Of a stretch of 64,000 bases of DNA, positions 1 to 9,739 are shown piece by piece. The notes beneath the pieces were generated by a model. That model worked only from the letters and a program-made list of their open reading frames with translations. It searched no databases and had not been told where the DNA came from. A program made the position numbers and the translations under genes. Numbering within the stretch: the first letter of the stretch is position 1; the number at the start of each line of letters is the position of its first letter. The DNA comes from Brachyspira murdochii DSM 12563 (GTDB lineage: Bacteria; Spirochaetota; Brachyspiria; Brachyspirales; Brachyspiraceae), in assembly GCF_000092845.1 (NCBI RefSeq), contig NC_014150.1, positions 310,001-374,000 of the forward strand. The letters are read 5' to 3'.

Positions 1-1428
1 GCTTTAATGATTGCTATTGCTAATGATAATTTTGATATTTCAAAATTACTTATACAACAAGGTGCCAATATAAACACAAAAGATGAATATGGTTATACAG
101 CATTAATGAGAGCTGCTATGATAGGAAGCTATGAAATGGTTAAATTTTTATTAGAAAATGGTGCCAATATAAATACTAAAGATAATGATGGAAACACTGT
201 ATTATATTATAATATTCGCTATGATCATTATGGAAAAGAAGAAATGCTAGAAAATGCTAAAAAAATATTTAATTTATTAATAAAATATGGTGCTGATGTA
301 AATACTAAAGACAATTATGGAGCATCACTTCTTAATGCAGCTTATAGTTTAGAAGGATTGACACCAAATAGAGAAATGTTTAAAGTATTAGTAGAAAATG
401 GTTTTGACTTAGAATCAAGAATAAAGGCTGGGGAGGATTATCCTGCTGGTTATGATTATACTCCTTTAATGATAGCAGCTTTAAGAAATGACTATGATAT
501 GGTTAAATTTTTAGTTGAAAAAGGTGCCGATGTAAATGCCAAAACACATTCTGAATATAGATCAGTAGTAACTCCCCTATTACTCTCATTAGATTATGAA
601 CATATTGAATCTAGATATGATGAAAATTCATCTGTTGCAGAATATTTAATAAATAATGGTGCTGATATAAATGTAACAAATGAGGATGGAGAGACACCTT
701 TAATGTATGCTTCCAAAGTTCATAATATAAAAGTGATAGAACTTCTAATACAAAAAGGTGCTGATATAAATGCTTTCGATAATTATGGAAATACAGCCTT
801 AATATATGGTGTAAATAATTTAGAAACAGTAAAATTATTAGTTGAAAACGGTGCAGATGTAAACTTTTATAAAGGAGGAAGTACTGCTTTAATATCAGCA
901 TGTGAGTATAGTCATGAAAGAAATATAGATGTAATAAAATATTTAGTTTCAAAAAAAGCCAATATAAATGCACAAGATAATGAAGGAGACACAGCTTTAA
1001 ATAAAACTCTTGATACTTCAGATGAAGGAAGTATTGATATACTAGACTTTGAAATAGCTCATTTTTTAATAGAGCAAGGTGCTGATGTAAGCATAAAGAA
1101 TAAACGAGAATATACTCCTTTGATATATCTTGGTATGGGTGAAGGTAATTTTAATAATAAAAGTTTTCAGGAATATCGTATAAAATTAGCTGAAGTTTTA
1201 TTAGAAAAAGGTGCAGATATTAATGCTCAAGATTATGATGGATACACTTCTTTAATTTGGGCTTGTTCAAGAAAATTTGATGAACCATATGTTAAATTTC
1301 TAGTAGAAAAAGGAGCCGATGTAAATATAGAAAATGACCATGGAGATACTGCTTTAGATATGGCAGAGTATTTTAAACTTAGAAAAATTGCAGGTATTCT
1401 AAAAAAAGCTCAAAGAAATAGAAACTAA
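1..1428 (+). CDS. Ankyrin-repeat protein, 5' end outside window
   Basis: The reading frame is open from the first base of the window and already reads ALMIAIAN, the middle of an ankyrin repeat, so the ATG at 7 is internal and the true start lies upstream. About twelve ankyrin repeats follow, with the usual pattern of a TALM/TPLM helix start, a KFLVEKGADVN-type second helix and loop, and several irregular inserts between repeats. Ankyrin repeats bind other proteins; no catalytic domain is visible in this part. A signal peptide cannot be judged without the N-terminus. The gene ends in a basic tail (KKAQRNRN). The next gene, on the same strand, has its own promoter. Confidence 0.9.
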   Translation, partial: ALMIAIANDNFDISKLLIQQGANINTKDEYGYTALMRAAMIGSYEMVKFLLENGANINTKDNDGNTVLYYNIRYDHYGKEEMLENAKKIFNLLIKYGADVNTKDNYGASLLNAAYSLEGLTPNREMFKVLVENGFDLESRIKAGEDYPAGYDYTPLMIAALRNDYDMVKFLVEKGADVNAKTHSEYRSVVTPLLLSLDYEHIESRYDENSSVAEYLINNGADINVTNEDGETPLMYASKVHNIKVIELLIQKGADINAFDNYGNTALIYGVNNLETVKLLVENGADVNFYKGGSTALISACEYSHERNIDVIKYLVSKKANINAQDNEGDTALNKTLDTSDEGSIDILDFEIAHFLIEQGADVSIKNKREYTPLIYLGMGEGNFNNKSFQEYRIKLAEVLLEKGADINAQDYDGYTSLIWACSRKFDEPYVKFLVEKGADVNIENDHGDTALDMAEYFKLRKIAGILKKAQRNRN

Positions 1429-1444
1429 ATTTTGATGATTAAAC

Positions 1445-1473
1445 TTGTAACTTTATAGTTAATTTAGTATAAT
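1445..1473 (+). promoter_or_regulatory. Sigma-70 promoter of the Rpn-type nuclease gene
   Basis: TTGTAA at 1445-1450 and TATAAT at 1468-1473 are 17 bases apart. The expected transcription start, about seven bases past the -10 box, falls on the ATG at 1480, so the mRNA may have no leader. No Shine-Dalgarno sequence precedes that ATG. Confidence 0.6.
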
Positions 1474-1479
1474 AAAGTT

Positions 1480-2352
1480 ATGAGAAGTATTAATGTTTTG
1501 AATGACTATTTTATGCGTTATATGTTTGCCAAAGAGGGGCATGAGCATATTTTACTTAATTTAATTAATGCGATAAGAACTGATTACAATCAAGAGCCTT
1601 TTGAGGAAGTTAAAGTTCTTAATACTTTTAATCTAAAAGAAACAATTAATGATAAGCAGTCTATAGTTGATGTACGAGCTATTACAAAAAGCGGTGAAAC
1701 TGTTTTAGTGGAAATACAAAGAGTAGGAAATCAATCATTTGTTTATAGAAGTTTATATTATTGGGCTAAAGGTTATATATCTAATTTAAGAAATAATGAA
1801 AAATATAATGATTTGAAACAGGTAATAGTCATTAATATATTAGACTTTAATTTGTTAAAAGATATAAACAAAGAACATAGCTGTTATGTAATAAAAGAAC
1901 TTGAAACTAATCATATACTAACTAATCATCTGGAAATGCATTTTCTAGAACTTCCTAAATATTTATTTTCAAGTTCTAGATTGACAGATGAATTATATGC
2001 TTGGTTTTATTTTTTAACAATTAAAGAAAAAAGAGAAAAAATGGAGGAAATTATGGAAATGTTAGTAAAAAAAAATCCTATAATGAAAGAAGTTTATGAT
2101 GAATATAATAAATTTGTAAATACAAAAGATTTATTTGACAATTATACTGAATATGAAAAGAATTATTTTGATATGTTAGCTTTAAATGAAGAAAGAATAA
2201 AAGGCAGAGAAGAAGGTCTTAAAGAAGGTATTGAAAAAGGTGAGAAAAATAAAGCAATATCTATGGCTAAAAATATGAAAAAAGATAAAGTAGATTTTAA
2301 TACAATCTCTAAATATACAGGATTGAGTATAGAAGAAATAGAAAACCTATAA
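1480..2352 (+). CDS. Rpn family PD-(D/E)XK nuclease / putative transposase
   Basis: This 290-residue protein matches the Rpn (recombination-promoting nuclease, PDDEXK_2) family, often annotated as putative transposase. The nuclease core is visible as D64 in SIVDVRA, then E78 and Q80 in VLVEIQR, the D-x13-ExQ arrangement typical of the fold. The N-terminal segment (VLNDYFMRYMFA) also fits the family. The C-terminal part is charged (GREEGLKEGIEKGEKNKA) and ends in a short helix-turn-helix-like stretch (ISKYTGLSIEEIENL). There are no terminal inverted repeats beside it, so it is not a complete insertion sequence. The start is the ATG just after a -10 box. Members occur in many copies in host-associated bacteria; the cellular role is unclear. 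Confidence 0.8.
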   Translation: MRSINVLNDYFMRYMFAKEGHEHILLNLINAIRTDYNQEPFEEVKVLNTFNLKETINDKQSIVDVRAITKSGETVLVEIQRVGNQSFVYRSLYYWAKGYISNLRNNEKYNDLKQVIVINILDFNLLKDINKEHSCYVIKELETNHILTNHLEMHFLELPKYLFSSSRLTDELYAWFYFLTIKEKREKMEEIMEMLVKKNPIMKEVYDEYNKFVNTKDLFDNYTEYEKNYFDMLALNEERIKGREEGLKEGIEKGEKNKAISMAKNMKKDKVDFNTISKYTGLSIEEIENL

Positions 2353-2571
2353 TAAAATATATAAAAAGTTTTTATCCTATCCATACAGAAATAATATAAC
2401 TAAATATGAAATATAATGTATAAATATGCTATTATTAAAAATAAAAAATCTTTAGTGCATATCTACATAATCAGTTTATAAGTTAATTAATAAATAAAAA
2501 ATTTTTAATAAATTCCATTTTATTATATAATATAATCAATGTTTTAAAAATTATATTTAGGATTTATTAAT

Positions 2572-3330
2572 ATGAACAAAATAGAAAACTATTTTTTACA
2601 GCATAATAAAATAAAATTCTCAAATGTTGTATTCAGCCAGCATAATAAAAAAATAATATTAAGAAATCCAAAAAAAGCACAGCAAGCAGTAAAAAAAGAA
2701 GAAAAAAATATTACAAATAAAGGTATAGAATTGATGAAAGAAATAAAAAATGAAGATTTAAAAAAGATATACAACGAAGTAGAGAAATGTATGAAATGTG
2801 AGGCATTATGTAATAGCAGATTAAATGTAGTATTCGGACGCGGTGATGAGGAGCCTGATATAGTATTTGTGGGAGAGGCACCGGGAGCAGACGAGGATAA
2901 ACAAGGACTTCCATTTGTAGGAAGAGGAGGAAAACTTCTTGACAAATGGATTGAAAAAATGAATATCAATAAAGAAAAATACTATATAATGAACGCTCTA
3001 AAATGCCGTCCGCCTGAAAACCGAGATCCTTTGCCTGAAGAAAAAGCTAATTGCAGAGACTTCTTTGTTCGTCAATTACAGATACTTAATCCTAAAATAA
3101 TATGTGCATTAGGACGTCATGGATTTGGTAATTTAATAGATTTTGACTTAAAAACACCATTTGGAAAAGCTAGAAATAAAGTACATTACTACAGTAATAA
3201 TGGAAAAGACGTACCTGTAATAGCAACTTATCACCCTGCTTATATATTAAGAAATCAAAAAGAAGAGGATAAAGTAATATCTGATTTAGAGTTTATGTTA
3301 AGCGAACTTGAAAAAATTAGAAATAAATAA
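2572..3330 (+). CDS. Type 4 (family 4) uracil-DNA glycosylase
   Basis: The protein removes uracil from DNA at the start of base excision repair. Motif 1 is GEAPGADEDKQGLPFVGRGG, and the late motif is HPAYILRN. Four cysteines that fit the 4Fe-4S cluster of this family are C73 and C76 (CMKC), the one in LKCRPPENRD and the one in NCRDFF. The first 70 or so residues are a lysine-rich extension without family counterpart; the core would start near MKEIKNEDLKK, so the extension may be a real N-terminal arm or the start may be further in. An AGGA-like site lies ten bases before the chosen ATG. It stands alone between an AT-rich spacer and an ankyrin gene. Confidence 0.9.
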   Translation: MNKIENYFLQHNKIKFSNVVFSQHNKKIILRNPKKAQQAVKKEEKNITNKGIELMKEIKNEDLKKIYNEVEKCMKCEALCNSRLNVVFGRGDEEPDIVFVGEAPGADEDKQGLPFVGRGGKLLDKWIEKMNINKEKYYIMNALKCRPPENRDPLPEEKANCRDFFVRQLQILNPKIICALGRHGFGNLIDFDLKTPFGKARNKVHYYSNNGKDVPVIATYHPAYILRNQKEEDKVISDLEFMLSELEKIRNK

Positions 3331-3361
3331 TAATATAATTAAAATAATTTAGGAGATTTAT

Positions 3362-4165
3362 TTGAAAAAGTATTTAATTTTAATGCTTATAATATGCAAA
3401 TGTCTTATGGCTAATTCATTTGACAATATAGAAGATGCTTCAAGTTATGAAACTTATGAAAATATAGAATATTCCAATATTCCAAAAAAACCTACTATAT
3501 TTGATTGTATAACACATGATAATAAATTACCATACATTATATCAAGCATAGACAGATATTTAGAAAATGATAATGATATAAACAGTACAAATAAAAACGG
3601 CAATACATTATTAATGGAAGCTGTATCTATAGGATATTATGATTTAGCAGATTACCTGATAGATAAAAATGCTGACATAACTATTACAAATAATAAAGGT
3701 GAAAATGCTTTGATATTATCTGCCAATTATCCGTATATATTAAATCTTCTTATAAATAATAACGCAAATGTGAATATTGCTGACAATAACGGTAAAACTG
3801 CACTTCATTATGCATGCGAATACGGAGATTTATATTCTGTAAAACTACTAATAAAAAGCGGTGCTGACATTAGTAAAAGAGATATTTTAGGAAAAACAAT
3901 ACTTATGTATGCCGTTGAAAATGAGCATTTAGATTTAATAAAATATTTAGTAGAAGAATTAAAAGTTGATATCAATGAAAAAGATGACTGGGGACAAAAT
4001 GCTGTATTTTATGCTACGAAAATAGATATAGCAAGGTATTTAATATATAATAACATAAACTATACAGAGCCAAATTCAATAGGGCTGCGTGCTTATGAAG
4101 TTATGAAATATAACGGATATATTAATGTATCTACATATGTGCAGAAGCTAGAAAAAAGAAGATAA
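3362..4165 (+). CDS. Exported ankyrin-repeat protein
   Basis: The start codon is TTG, preceded at good distance by GGAG. The product opens with a signal peptide (MKKYLILMLIICKCLMANS), so it is probably periplasmic or surface-located. Mature residues from about 50 onward carry six or so ankyrin repeats (NGNTLLMEAVSIGYYDLADYL, NGKTALHYACEYGDLYSVKLL and similar). It lies 31 bases downstream of the uracil-DNA glycosylase and could be co-transcribed with it. The binding partner is unknown. The last repeat ends with a basic tail (QKLEKRR). Confidence 0.85.
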   Translation: MKKYLILMLIICKCLMANSFDNIEDASSYETYENIEYSNIPKKPTIFDCITHDNKLPYIISSIDRYLENDNDINSTNKNGNTLLMEAVSIGYYDLADYLIDKNADITITNNKGENALILSANYPYILNLLINNNANVNIADNNGKTALHYACEYGDLYSVKLLIKSGADISKRDILGKTILMYAVENEHLDLIKYLVEELKVDINEKDDWGQNAVFYATKIDIARYLIYNNINYTEPNSIGLRAYEVMKYNGYINVSTYVQKLEKRR

Positions 4166-4232
4166 ACTCATAAAAATATCTTTAAGTATTTTTTTTATAA
4201 ACCGAGAATATTTACAGTATATTGGAGTTGAT

Positions 4233-5069
4233 ATGAATATTAAAGTTATTTTATTGTTTGTAAGCATAAATATGCTGCTTTTTGCACAGTATACCTCAGT
4301 AACTAATAATAACATATTAGTGAATACAGGCGAAGGAAGAGTTGATTATACCACATATACAATATATGCCGATGCTACAGCAGACTTTTTAACAGATACT
4401 CGTCTTCACCCAGAAGCACTTCTTATATTACAGCAGCAGGCAGAAGAAGAAACTATAAAAACACTATATGATACACTAGGAAATATACCTATAAATAGTG
4501 AGGATACTATCTATAGTATGATAGAAGAAAATAGAATACTAAAAGAAAAAGTTGTAAGCTCTATCAATAATGCAAGACTTGTAGGAATATCCTACCCTAC
4601 TAGAACAAGTGTTAAAGTGCTTATGGCTTTGGATATCACTACAAATAATTTAATGTATGATTTGGTGAATAATATAAATGAATACAAAACGGAGCCTATA
4701 ATAACATATTTTGACACAGGTACAGACTATGACAGCCTTGTAATAGATGCCAGAAATATAGGATTTACCCCATCATTATTCCCTACAGTATACGATGAAA
4801 ATGGAAATGAAATATACAGTATAGCATACATTAATAAAAATGTTGCCGCTACTAATGGATATATCACATATTCTACAAATTCTTTCCTAACAAATGCTAA
4901 TATTACAAATATAATAGGTCAAAAACCATATAATGTGGTTGCTTGGAGAGCCAGAGGAAGACTTGCAAGCGATTTGGTTATAGGAAATGAAGATGCAAGT
5001 ATCATTATGAGCAGTACAAATTTAAAAAATGCTATAAAAAATTGTAAAGTAGTATTCATAATTGATTAA
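4233..5069 (+). CDS. Exported protein of unknown function
   Basis: I do not recognise this 278-residue protein with certainty. It has a signal peptide (MNIKVILLFVSINMLLFAQ) and a GGAG ribosome site. The early mature part (GEGRVDYTTYTIYADATADFL, followed by a helical stretch LLILQQQAEEETIKTLYDTLGNIPI) resembles the layout of LPP20/FlgP-like exported proteins, where a G-x-G-x-A motif is followed by an amphipathic helix. The middle contains VKVLMALDI, as expected for a beta strand of that fold. The C-terminal half carries several predicted beta strands. The resemblance is by eye only. It follows the exported ankyrin gene in the same direction, 67 bases away. Confidence 0.6.
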   Translation: MNIKVILLFVSINMLLFAQYTSVTNNNILVNTGEGRVDYTTYTIYADATADFLTDTRLHPEALLILQQQAEEETIKTLYDTLGNIPINSEDTIYSMIEENRILKEKVVSSINNARLVGISYPTRTSVKVLMALDITTNNLMYDLVNNINEYKTEPIITYFDTGTDYDSLVIDARNIGFTPSLFPTVYDENGNEIYSIAYINKNVAATNGYITYSTNSFLTNANITNIIGQKPYNVVAWRARGRLASDLVIGNEDASIIMSSTNLKNAIKNCKVVFIID

Positions 5070-5136
5070 TTTTTTGTTCATTTTTTTGTAAAAATATGGT
5101 ATAGTATCATAGTATATATATTTTAAGGCTGCACAT

Positions 5137-8100
5137 ATGAGCATTGATAAAACTTATATAGATGATATTTTTAAAAAACACCCATATATAGACAATATAA
5201 AAAAATATGTTTATAATGAAACTGAAAATATAGATTTCAATCCTAAAGAAATAGAATATTCAATATCAAATAATCATATCATATATTCAAAGCTGCTAGA
5301 TTTATATACTGTGAACAAAGAAGATAACAGCTTAATCAGACTATTTAAAGTTATATCTATGCATGACATAGAAAATATATATATATTTGAAATACTTATA
5401 ATAAATATAGTATCTGGATTAAGTATAAAAGAAGCTCTCTTAAAATGCATATCTTTAAAAAAAATTAATAATTGGAATAGAGAATATAAAAGGCATTCAT
5501 ATCATATTAACCCTATTTCTAATGAAGTAATGAATGCAAAAATGAACACATTTATATATTTATATTATGCCAAAAAGTATTTCCCAAAAGAAACTGAACA
5601 TTACATAGATGATATATTAAGTTCAAATACAGAGAATATTATTTCAGAATACAAAGAAGATATATTAATACCTTTAATGGCTTCTGCTCAAAAAATATAT
5701 TACGGAGATTACAGTAATATAGATAAACTCCTTGAATACTCTGATAAGGCAGAATACTTAGATGCTATACTTTCTTTAATATTGGTTATAGATAGAGACG
5801 AAAAAATTCAAAATAAATTTTTATTTTTATTTGAAAACAAATTATTAAATGAAAATAAAGATTTACTTATAAACTTAGCCTATTTAGTAAGATTGTTCTT
5901 TCTTACAAGAAAAAATTTAATAACTAAATTTCAGGATAAAAATTTTAATGAGTTTTTAGATTATTTGGACAGCTTTAAAATACCTAAATATTTTATATTT
6001 TTGGTAAAATATTTAGATTATAATGTATTAATAAACTCCAACAAAATCTTTTACGGAATAAAATTATTATATCAAAAAGATAAAGAAGCATTTTATAAAC
6101 TTTCTGATATCTTAAAGCAAGTTGAAATACCGTATATCATAGAAATAAAATCAGTATTAACATGCATACTTTTAAATGCAAAAGATGACAAAGCAGATAT
6201 AAATGTACTAGAAAAAAGTATAGATTATTTTATAGCAAATCTAAAAAGTGAAATAGAAAAAATATATGGTAAGAAATCAGATAATATATTTGAGCTTTTA
6301 GAAAGTATAGATAAATATAACATAAATATTACACTTAGTAATGAAATAATATTTGCAGCAAAAATTATTTCATTAATGTACGACTATAATGAAAAGGCTA
6401 GAAAAATAGTAAGAGCTTTATTAAAATCTATGCCTTATAATCTTGCTATACCATTAATGATTAAAGATAGAAAAGAGTTTTATAATATAAAATTAAAAGA
6501 AATATTAGAATATCTTGAGGGATATGATTTAGATTTAAAAGATTTAATAATAACATATATTTACAGCTACCCTATATATATATTTAAACAACAGTATATT
6601 CTTAAACTTATAAACAAACATACTGATTATGTAATAGATTTATTTCATGATAAAAAGTTTTTGAAAGCAGTTTCACATAAAAGTTATGCTTTAATAGATT
6701 TTTTAGAAATGTTATACAAAAAAGATAAGGCTGCTTTAACAAATTATTCGGCACTATGCTATGTACTGCATTTAAAAGATAAAGAAGTATTAAAATGTGC
6801 TTTGGAATTGATAGAAAAAGATGAGTACAATTCCAGACCTTATGTAGAAAGCTCTATACATGCCTATAGGGAAGATGTACAGTTTCATCTAAAGAATATC
6901 ATAAAAAGATGGAACTATAACAGAAAAAGTTTTAAATTCCAAACAATAAATGATGTAATACAATATATAGATGATTATTATGATTATAATTATGAACATA
7001 TGATTGATTTTATAGATAAGGCATTGATATCTGATGTAGTTTTGAGAAAGGATAAAAACACAAAAGTACCTGTAAGAGTAATGAAATATATACTTCTTGA
7101 ATACATGCTTCTTGAAGAGCCGTATAGAATAAGAGATATAGATAAAATTGCTGATTTATTTGACATGCCTTCTTTTAGAGCTGCTCTTGAGAATGTATAC
7201 AGATACTGGATAGATAATGGTGCTGATGAAAATAAAAAGAATATTATTATACCATACTGTATTTATGCTGACTACAATCAAATAGTAAATTTATACGACA
7301 GAATAGAATACTGGCATGATAATTTCAAATCATCTCTAGCAGCATATATAATACCTGCAATAGCTATGAATGGTGAAAAATTTGCTCTTATGATAATAAA
7401 TAATATTATATATATGTCAAAGAACAAAAAATTAAAAAATGCTGCTATAGAATCATTCAAAAAAGCATCAGAATGTTTAAATATACCTATAGACAATTTA
7501 TTTGATAAAGTTCTTCCAAATTTAGGATTTAATACTGAAAGAAACAAAATTATCAATTATGGCAAACAAAGTTTTACACTTCAGCTTTTAAGCGATTCAT
7601 ATTTGGAAATAATAGATAACTCTAACCACAAAATAATAAAAGAACTTCCAGATGCTATAGACGGAGATGATGAAGAGAAAGTAAAAAATGCCAAAATGGA
7701 TTTAGTTAATATACGTAATTCATTAGAGGCTATAATTACATATCAGAAAGAAAAATTAAAAAAAGTTATGTTTAACGGAAGAAAATGGGATTATGAAACT
7801 TTTTTTGAAGTATTTGTAGAAAATCCAGTTATGCAGTATTTCACTCTTGCATTTGTTTGGGGCGTATATGATGAAGATAATAATTTAATAGAATGCTTCA
7901 GGTATATGGAGGACGGATCTTTAATTTCAATAGATGAAGATTTATATGAACTGCCTAAAAACATAAAATATTATATAACATTATATCACCCTATTGATAA
8001 AGATGAAGACTATCAAAAAATTTGGGTTTATCAATTAGAGCTGTATGAAATAAATCAGCCTGTAGAACAGATAAAATTAAAAAGATATTTTCTAAAAGAA

Positions 8101-8421
8101 AGCGATATAGAAAATGATGCTATAGTTTGCTTAAAAAATAAGCAGTTGTCTTTTGAATATATGGAAAAATTATCTAAAGAATTAGATATGAAAGTTGAAT
8201 ATTTTGAAGAGCATGTATCATATTATTTATTAGATGATGTGCTAAAAATAGCAGCAGAAATAAACTGCAGTCTTTATGATGAAGATATAGAAATTGATAA
8301 TATAAAGTTTTATAGGTTAGAAGATCATAACAGATTTGGAGTTAATATACACCCTCAAGAAATATCTCATAGATTTATAAGCACATTGATATATTATTTA
8401 TCACTTGGTTTTTATGGTTAA
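5137..8421 (+). CDS. Large DUF4132-like cytoplasmic protein
   Basis: A 1094-residue protein with no signal peptide or membrane segment. Most of it (to about residue 780) is alpha-helical and resembles HEAT-like repeats. Residues about 800-1000 resemble the DUF4132 domain found next to WGR domains in MolR-type proteins: LRNSLEAIITYQKEKLKK-like helix, then NGRKWDYETFFEVFVENPV, LAFVWGVYDEDNNLIECFRYMEDGS and YITLYHP. The function of this domain is not known. An AAGG ribosome site precedes the ATG. Its last eight bases overlap rpoN, which suggests translational coupling to the rpoN-hpf-ptsN-hprK genes. The family assignment is by motif recognition and is moderately sure. Confidence 0.6.
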   Translation: MSIDKTYIDDIFKKHPYIDNIKKYVYNETENIDFNPKEIEYSISNNHIIYSKLLDLYTVNKEDNSLIRLFKVISMHDIENIYIFEILIINIVSGLSIKEALLKCISLKKINNWNREYKRHSYHINPISNEVMNAKMNTFIYLYYAKKYFPKETEHYIDDILSSNTENIISEYKEDILIPLMASAQKIYYGDYSNIDKLLEYSDKAEYLDAILSLILVIDRDEKIQNKFLFLFENKLLNENKDLLINLAYLVRLFFLTRKNLITKFQDKNFNEFLDYLDSFKIPKYFIFLVKYLDYNVLINSNKIFYGIKLLYQKDKEAFYKLSDILKQVEIPYIIEIKSVLTCILLNAKDDKADINVLEKSIDYFIANLKSEIEKIYGKKSDNIFELLESIDKYNINITLSNEIIFAAKIISLMYDYNEKARKIVRALLKSMPYNLAIPLMIKDRKEFYNIKLKEILEYLEGYDLDLKDLIITYIYSYPIYIFKQQYILKLINKHTDYVIDLFHDKKFLKAVSHKSYALIDFLEMLYKKDKAALTNYSALCYVLHLKDKEVLKCALELIEKDEYNSRPYVESSIHAYREDVQFHLKNIIKRWNYNRKSFKFQTINDVIQYIDDYYDYNYEHMIDFIDKALISDVVLRKDKNTKVPVRVMKYILLEYMLLEEPYRIRDIDKIADLFDMPSFRAALENVYRYWIDNGADENKKNIIIPYCIYADYNQIVNLYDRIEYWHDNFKSSLAAYIIPAIAMNGEKFALMIINNIIYMSKNKKLKNAAIESFKKASECLNIPIDNLFDKVLPNLGFNTERNKIINYGKQSFTLQLLSDSYLEIIDNSNHKIIKELPDAIDGDDEEKVKNAKMDLVNIRNSLEAIITYQKEKLKKVMFNGRKWDYETFFEVFVENPVMQYFTLAFVWGVYDEDNNLIECFRYMEDGSLISIDEDLYELPKNIKYYITLYHPIDKDEDYQKIWVYQLELYEINQPVEQIKLKRYFLKESDIENDAIVCLKNKQLSFEYMEKLSKELDMKVEYFEEHVSYYLLDDVLKIAAEINCSLYDEDIEIDNIKFYRLEDHNRFGVNIHPQEISHRFISTLIYYLSLGFYG

Positions 8422-9724
8422 CAATACATCTTTATCAGCAAATACATCTATAAGAACAGCTATCAAAAATGATTTAAGGCTTAACTATCAAACTAGACTA
8501 TGGCTTGATACTATATCTTCAAGTGCTGTAGAATTAAAAGAAAAGATAGAAAAAGCAATGGAAGATAATCCGTTTTTGGAGTATGATATAAAAGATAAAT
8601 ACACTTCAAAATCATCATCATCAGATATTGACTCCATAATAGAAAATACTGCCGCAAACGGAAAAGAAAGTTTATTCTCGCATTTGAAAAGTCAGATAGA
8701 AATAAGTTTTAAAAGTAAAAAAGAAATGGAGCTTGCAGAGCAAATATGCAGTTTTATAAATCATGACGGATATCTAAAAATTACAAGCGGAGAGATGTCT
8801 AATATACTTAATGCTTCAGTTTCAGAAATAGAAAAAATAGTATCTGTAATAAAAACTTTTGATCCATACGGAGTAGCTGCCAAAGATATTAATGAATGTC
8901 TTTCTATACAATTAAAAATGAAAAAAAAGGAAGATTTAAAAGAAAACGGATTTCTATATGATACAGCTATTGACATAGTAGAAAATTATTTAGATAAACT
9001 CTCTAAAAAAGACTATGATTATATAGCCTCAAGTATAGGTGTAGAAAAAGATACAGTTATAAAAGCATTAAAACTCATACAAACATTAGAACCCTACCCC
9101 GCAAGGGAATACGATACTTCTGCTGTAAAATATATAGTTCCAGAACTTTTTATACTAAAAGAAAATGGAATTTGGATTGTAAAAACAGATGAAACTTTTA
9201 TACCCCCCTTGAAAATTAGCAAAAAATATATTAAACTATTAGATAGAGAGAAAAGTAAAGATAGTATAAACTTTTTGAAAGAAAAAAAGAAAGAAGCGGA
9301 AAGCCTCATAAATGCAGCAAATGAAAGAAAAAAATCTTTATTAAAAATAGGCGAAGCTCTGCTTAAATTTCAGCTCGATTTCTTTGAATACGGCAAAGAG
9401 TTTATTAAGCCATTAACTTTAAAAGATATGTCTTTAGAAGTTAATTTAAGCGAATCTACTGTAAGCAGAATAGCTAATGGTAAATATCTCAATACTGTCT
9501 GGGGTACTTTTTCTATAAAATATTTTTTCTCTAGGGCTATAAATGGCGGGCTAGGCTCAAGAGGTGTAAAAGAAATTATTAAAAGAATTATAGAAAACTC
9601 TCAGGCTAAACTAAGCGATGAAAAAATTAGATTAATACTTAAAAGCGAAGGCATTGATATATCAAGAAGAACAATAGCCAAGTACCGAAAAAGTATGAAT
9701 ATTTTTTCATCAAGAAATAGATAA
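8414..9724 (+). CDS. rpoN: RNA polymerase sigma-54 factor
   Basis: Sigma-54 directs RNA polymerase to -24/-12 promoters that need an ATPase activator. The N-terminal region (LNYQTRLWLDTISSS..ELKEKIEKAMEDNPFLEYD) is the activator-interacting domain, the core-binding domain follows, and the C-terminus carries the helix-turn-helix (DMSLEVNLSESTVSRIANGKYL) and the RpoN box SRRTIAKYRK. Length (436 residues) is usual. I chose the ATG at 8414, inside the end of the preceding gene, over a TTG nine bases earlier; no clear Shine-Dalgarno site is seen, which fits coupling to the upstream gene. The region between core-binding and helix-turn-helix domains is lysine-rich. No sigma-54 activator is encoded in this window. 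Confidence 0.95.
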   Translation: MVNNTSLSANTSIRTAIKNDLRLNYQTRLWLDTISSSAVELKEKIEKAMEDNPFLEYDIKDKYTSKSSSSDIDSIIENTAANGKESLFSHLKSQIEISFKSKKEMELAEQICSFINHDGYLKITSGEMSNILNASVSEIEKIVSVIKTFDPYGVAAKDINECLSIQLKMKKKEDLKENGFLYDTAIDIVENYLDKLSKKDYDYIASSIGVEKDTVIKALKLIQTLEPYPAREYDTSAVKYIVPELFILKENGIWIVKTDETFIPPLKISKKYIKLLDREKSKDSINFLKEKKKEAESLINAANERKKSLLKIGEALLKFQLDFFEYGKEFIKPLTLKDMSLEVNLSESTVSRIANGKYLNTVWGTFSIKYFFSRAINGGLGSRGVKEIIKRIIENSQAKLSDEKIRLILKSEGIDISRRTIAKYRKSMNIFSSRNR

Positions 9725-9739
9725 TACAAAGGAGACTTT

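Noticed and set aside
611-973. 120-residue minus-strand open frame inside the ankyrin gene
   Set aside because: It is the antisense shadow of a repetitive, His/Leu-biased complement and has no domain.
1480-2352. Complete insertion sequence around the Rpn nuclease
   Set aside because: No terminal inverted repeats or target duplication were found on either side, so only the gene is reported.
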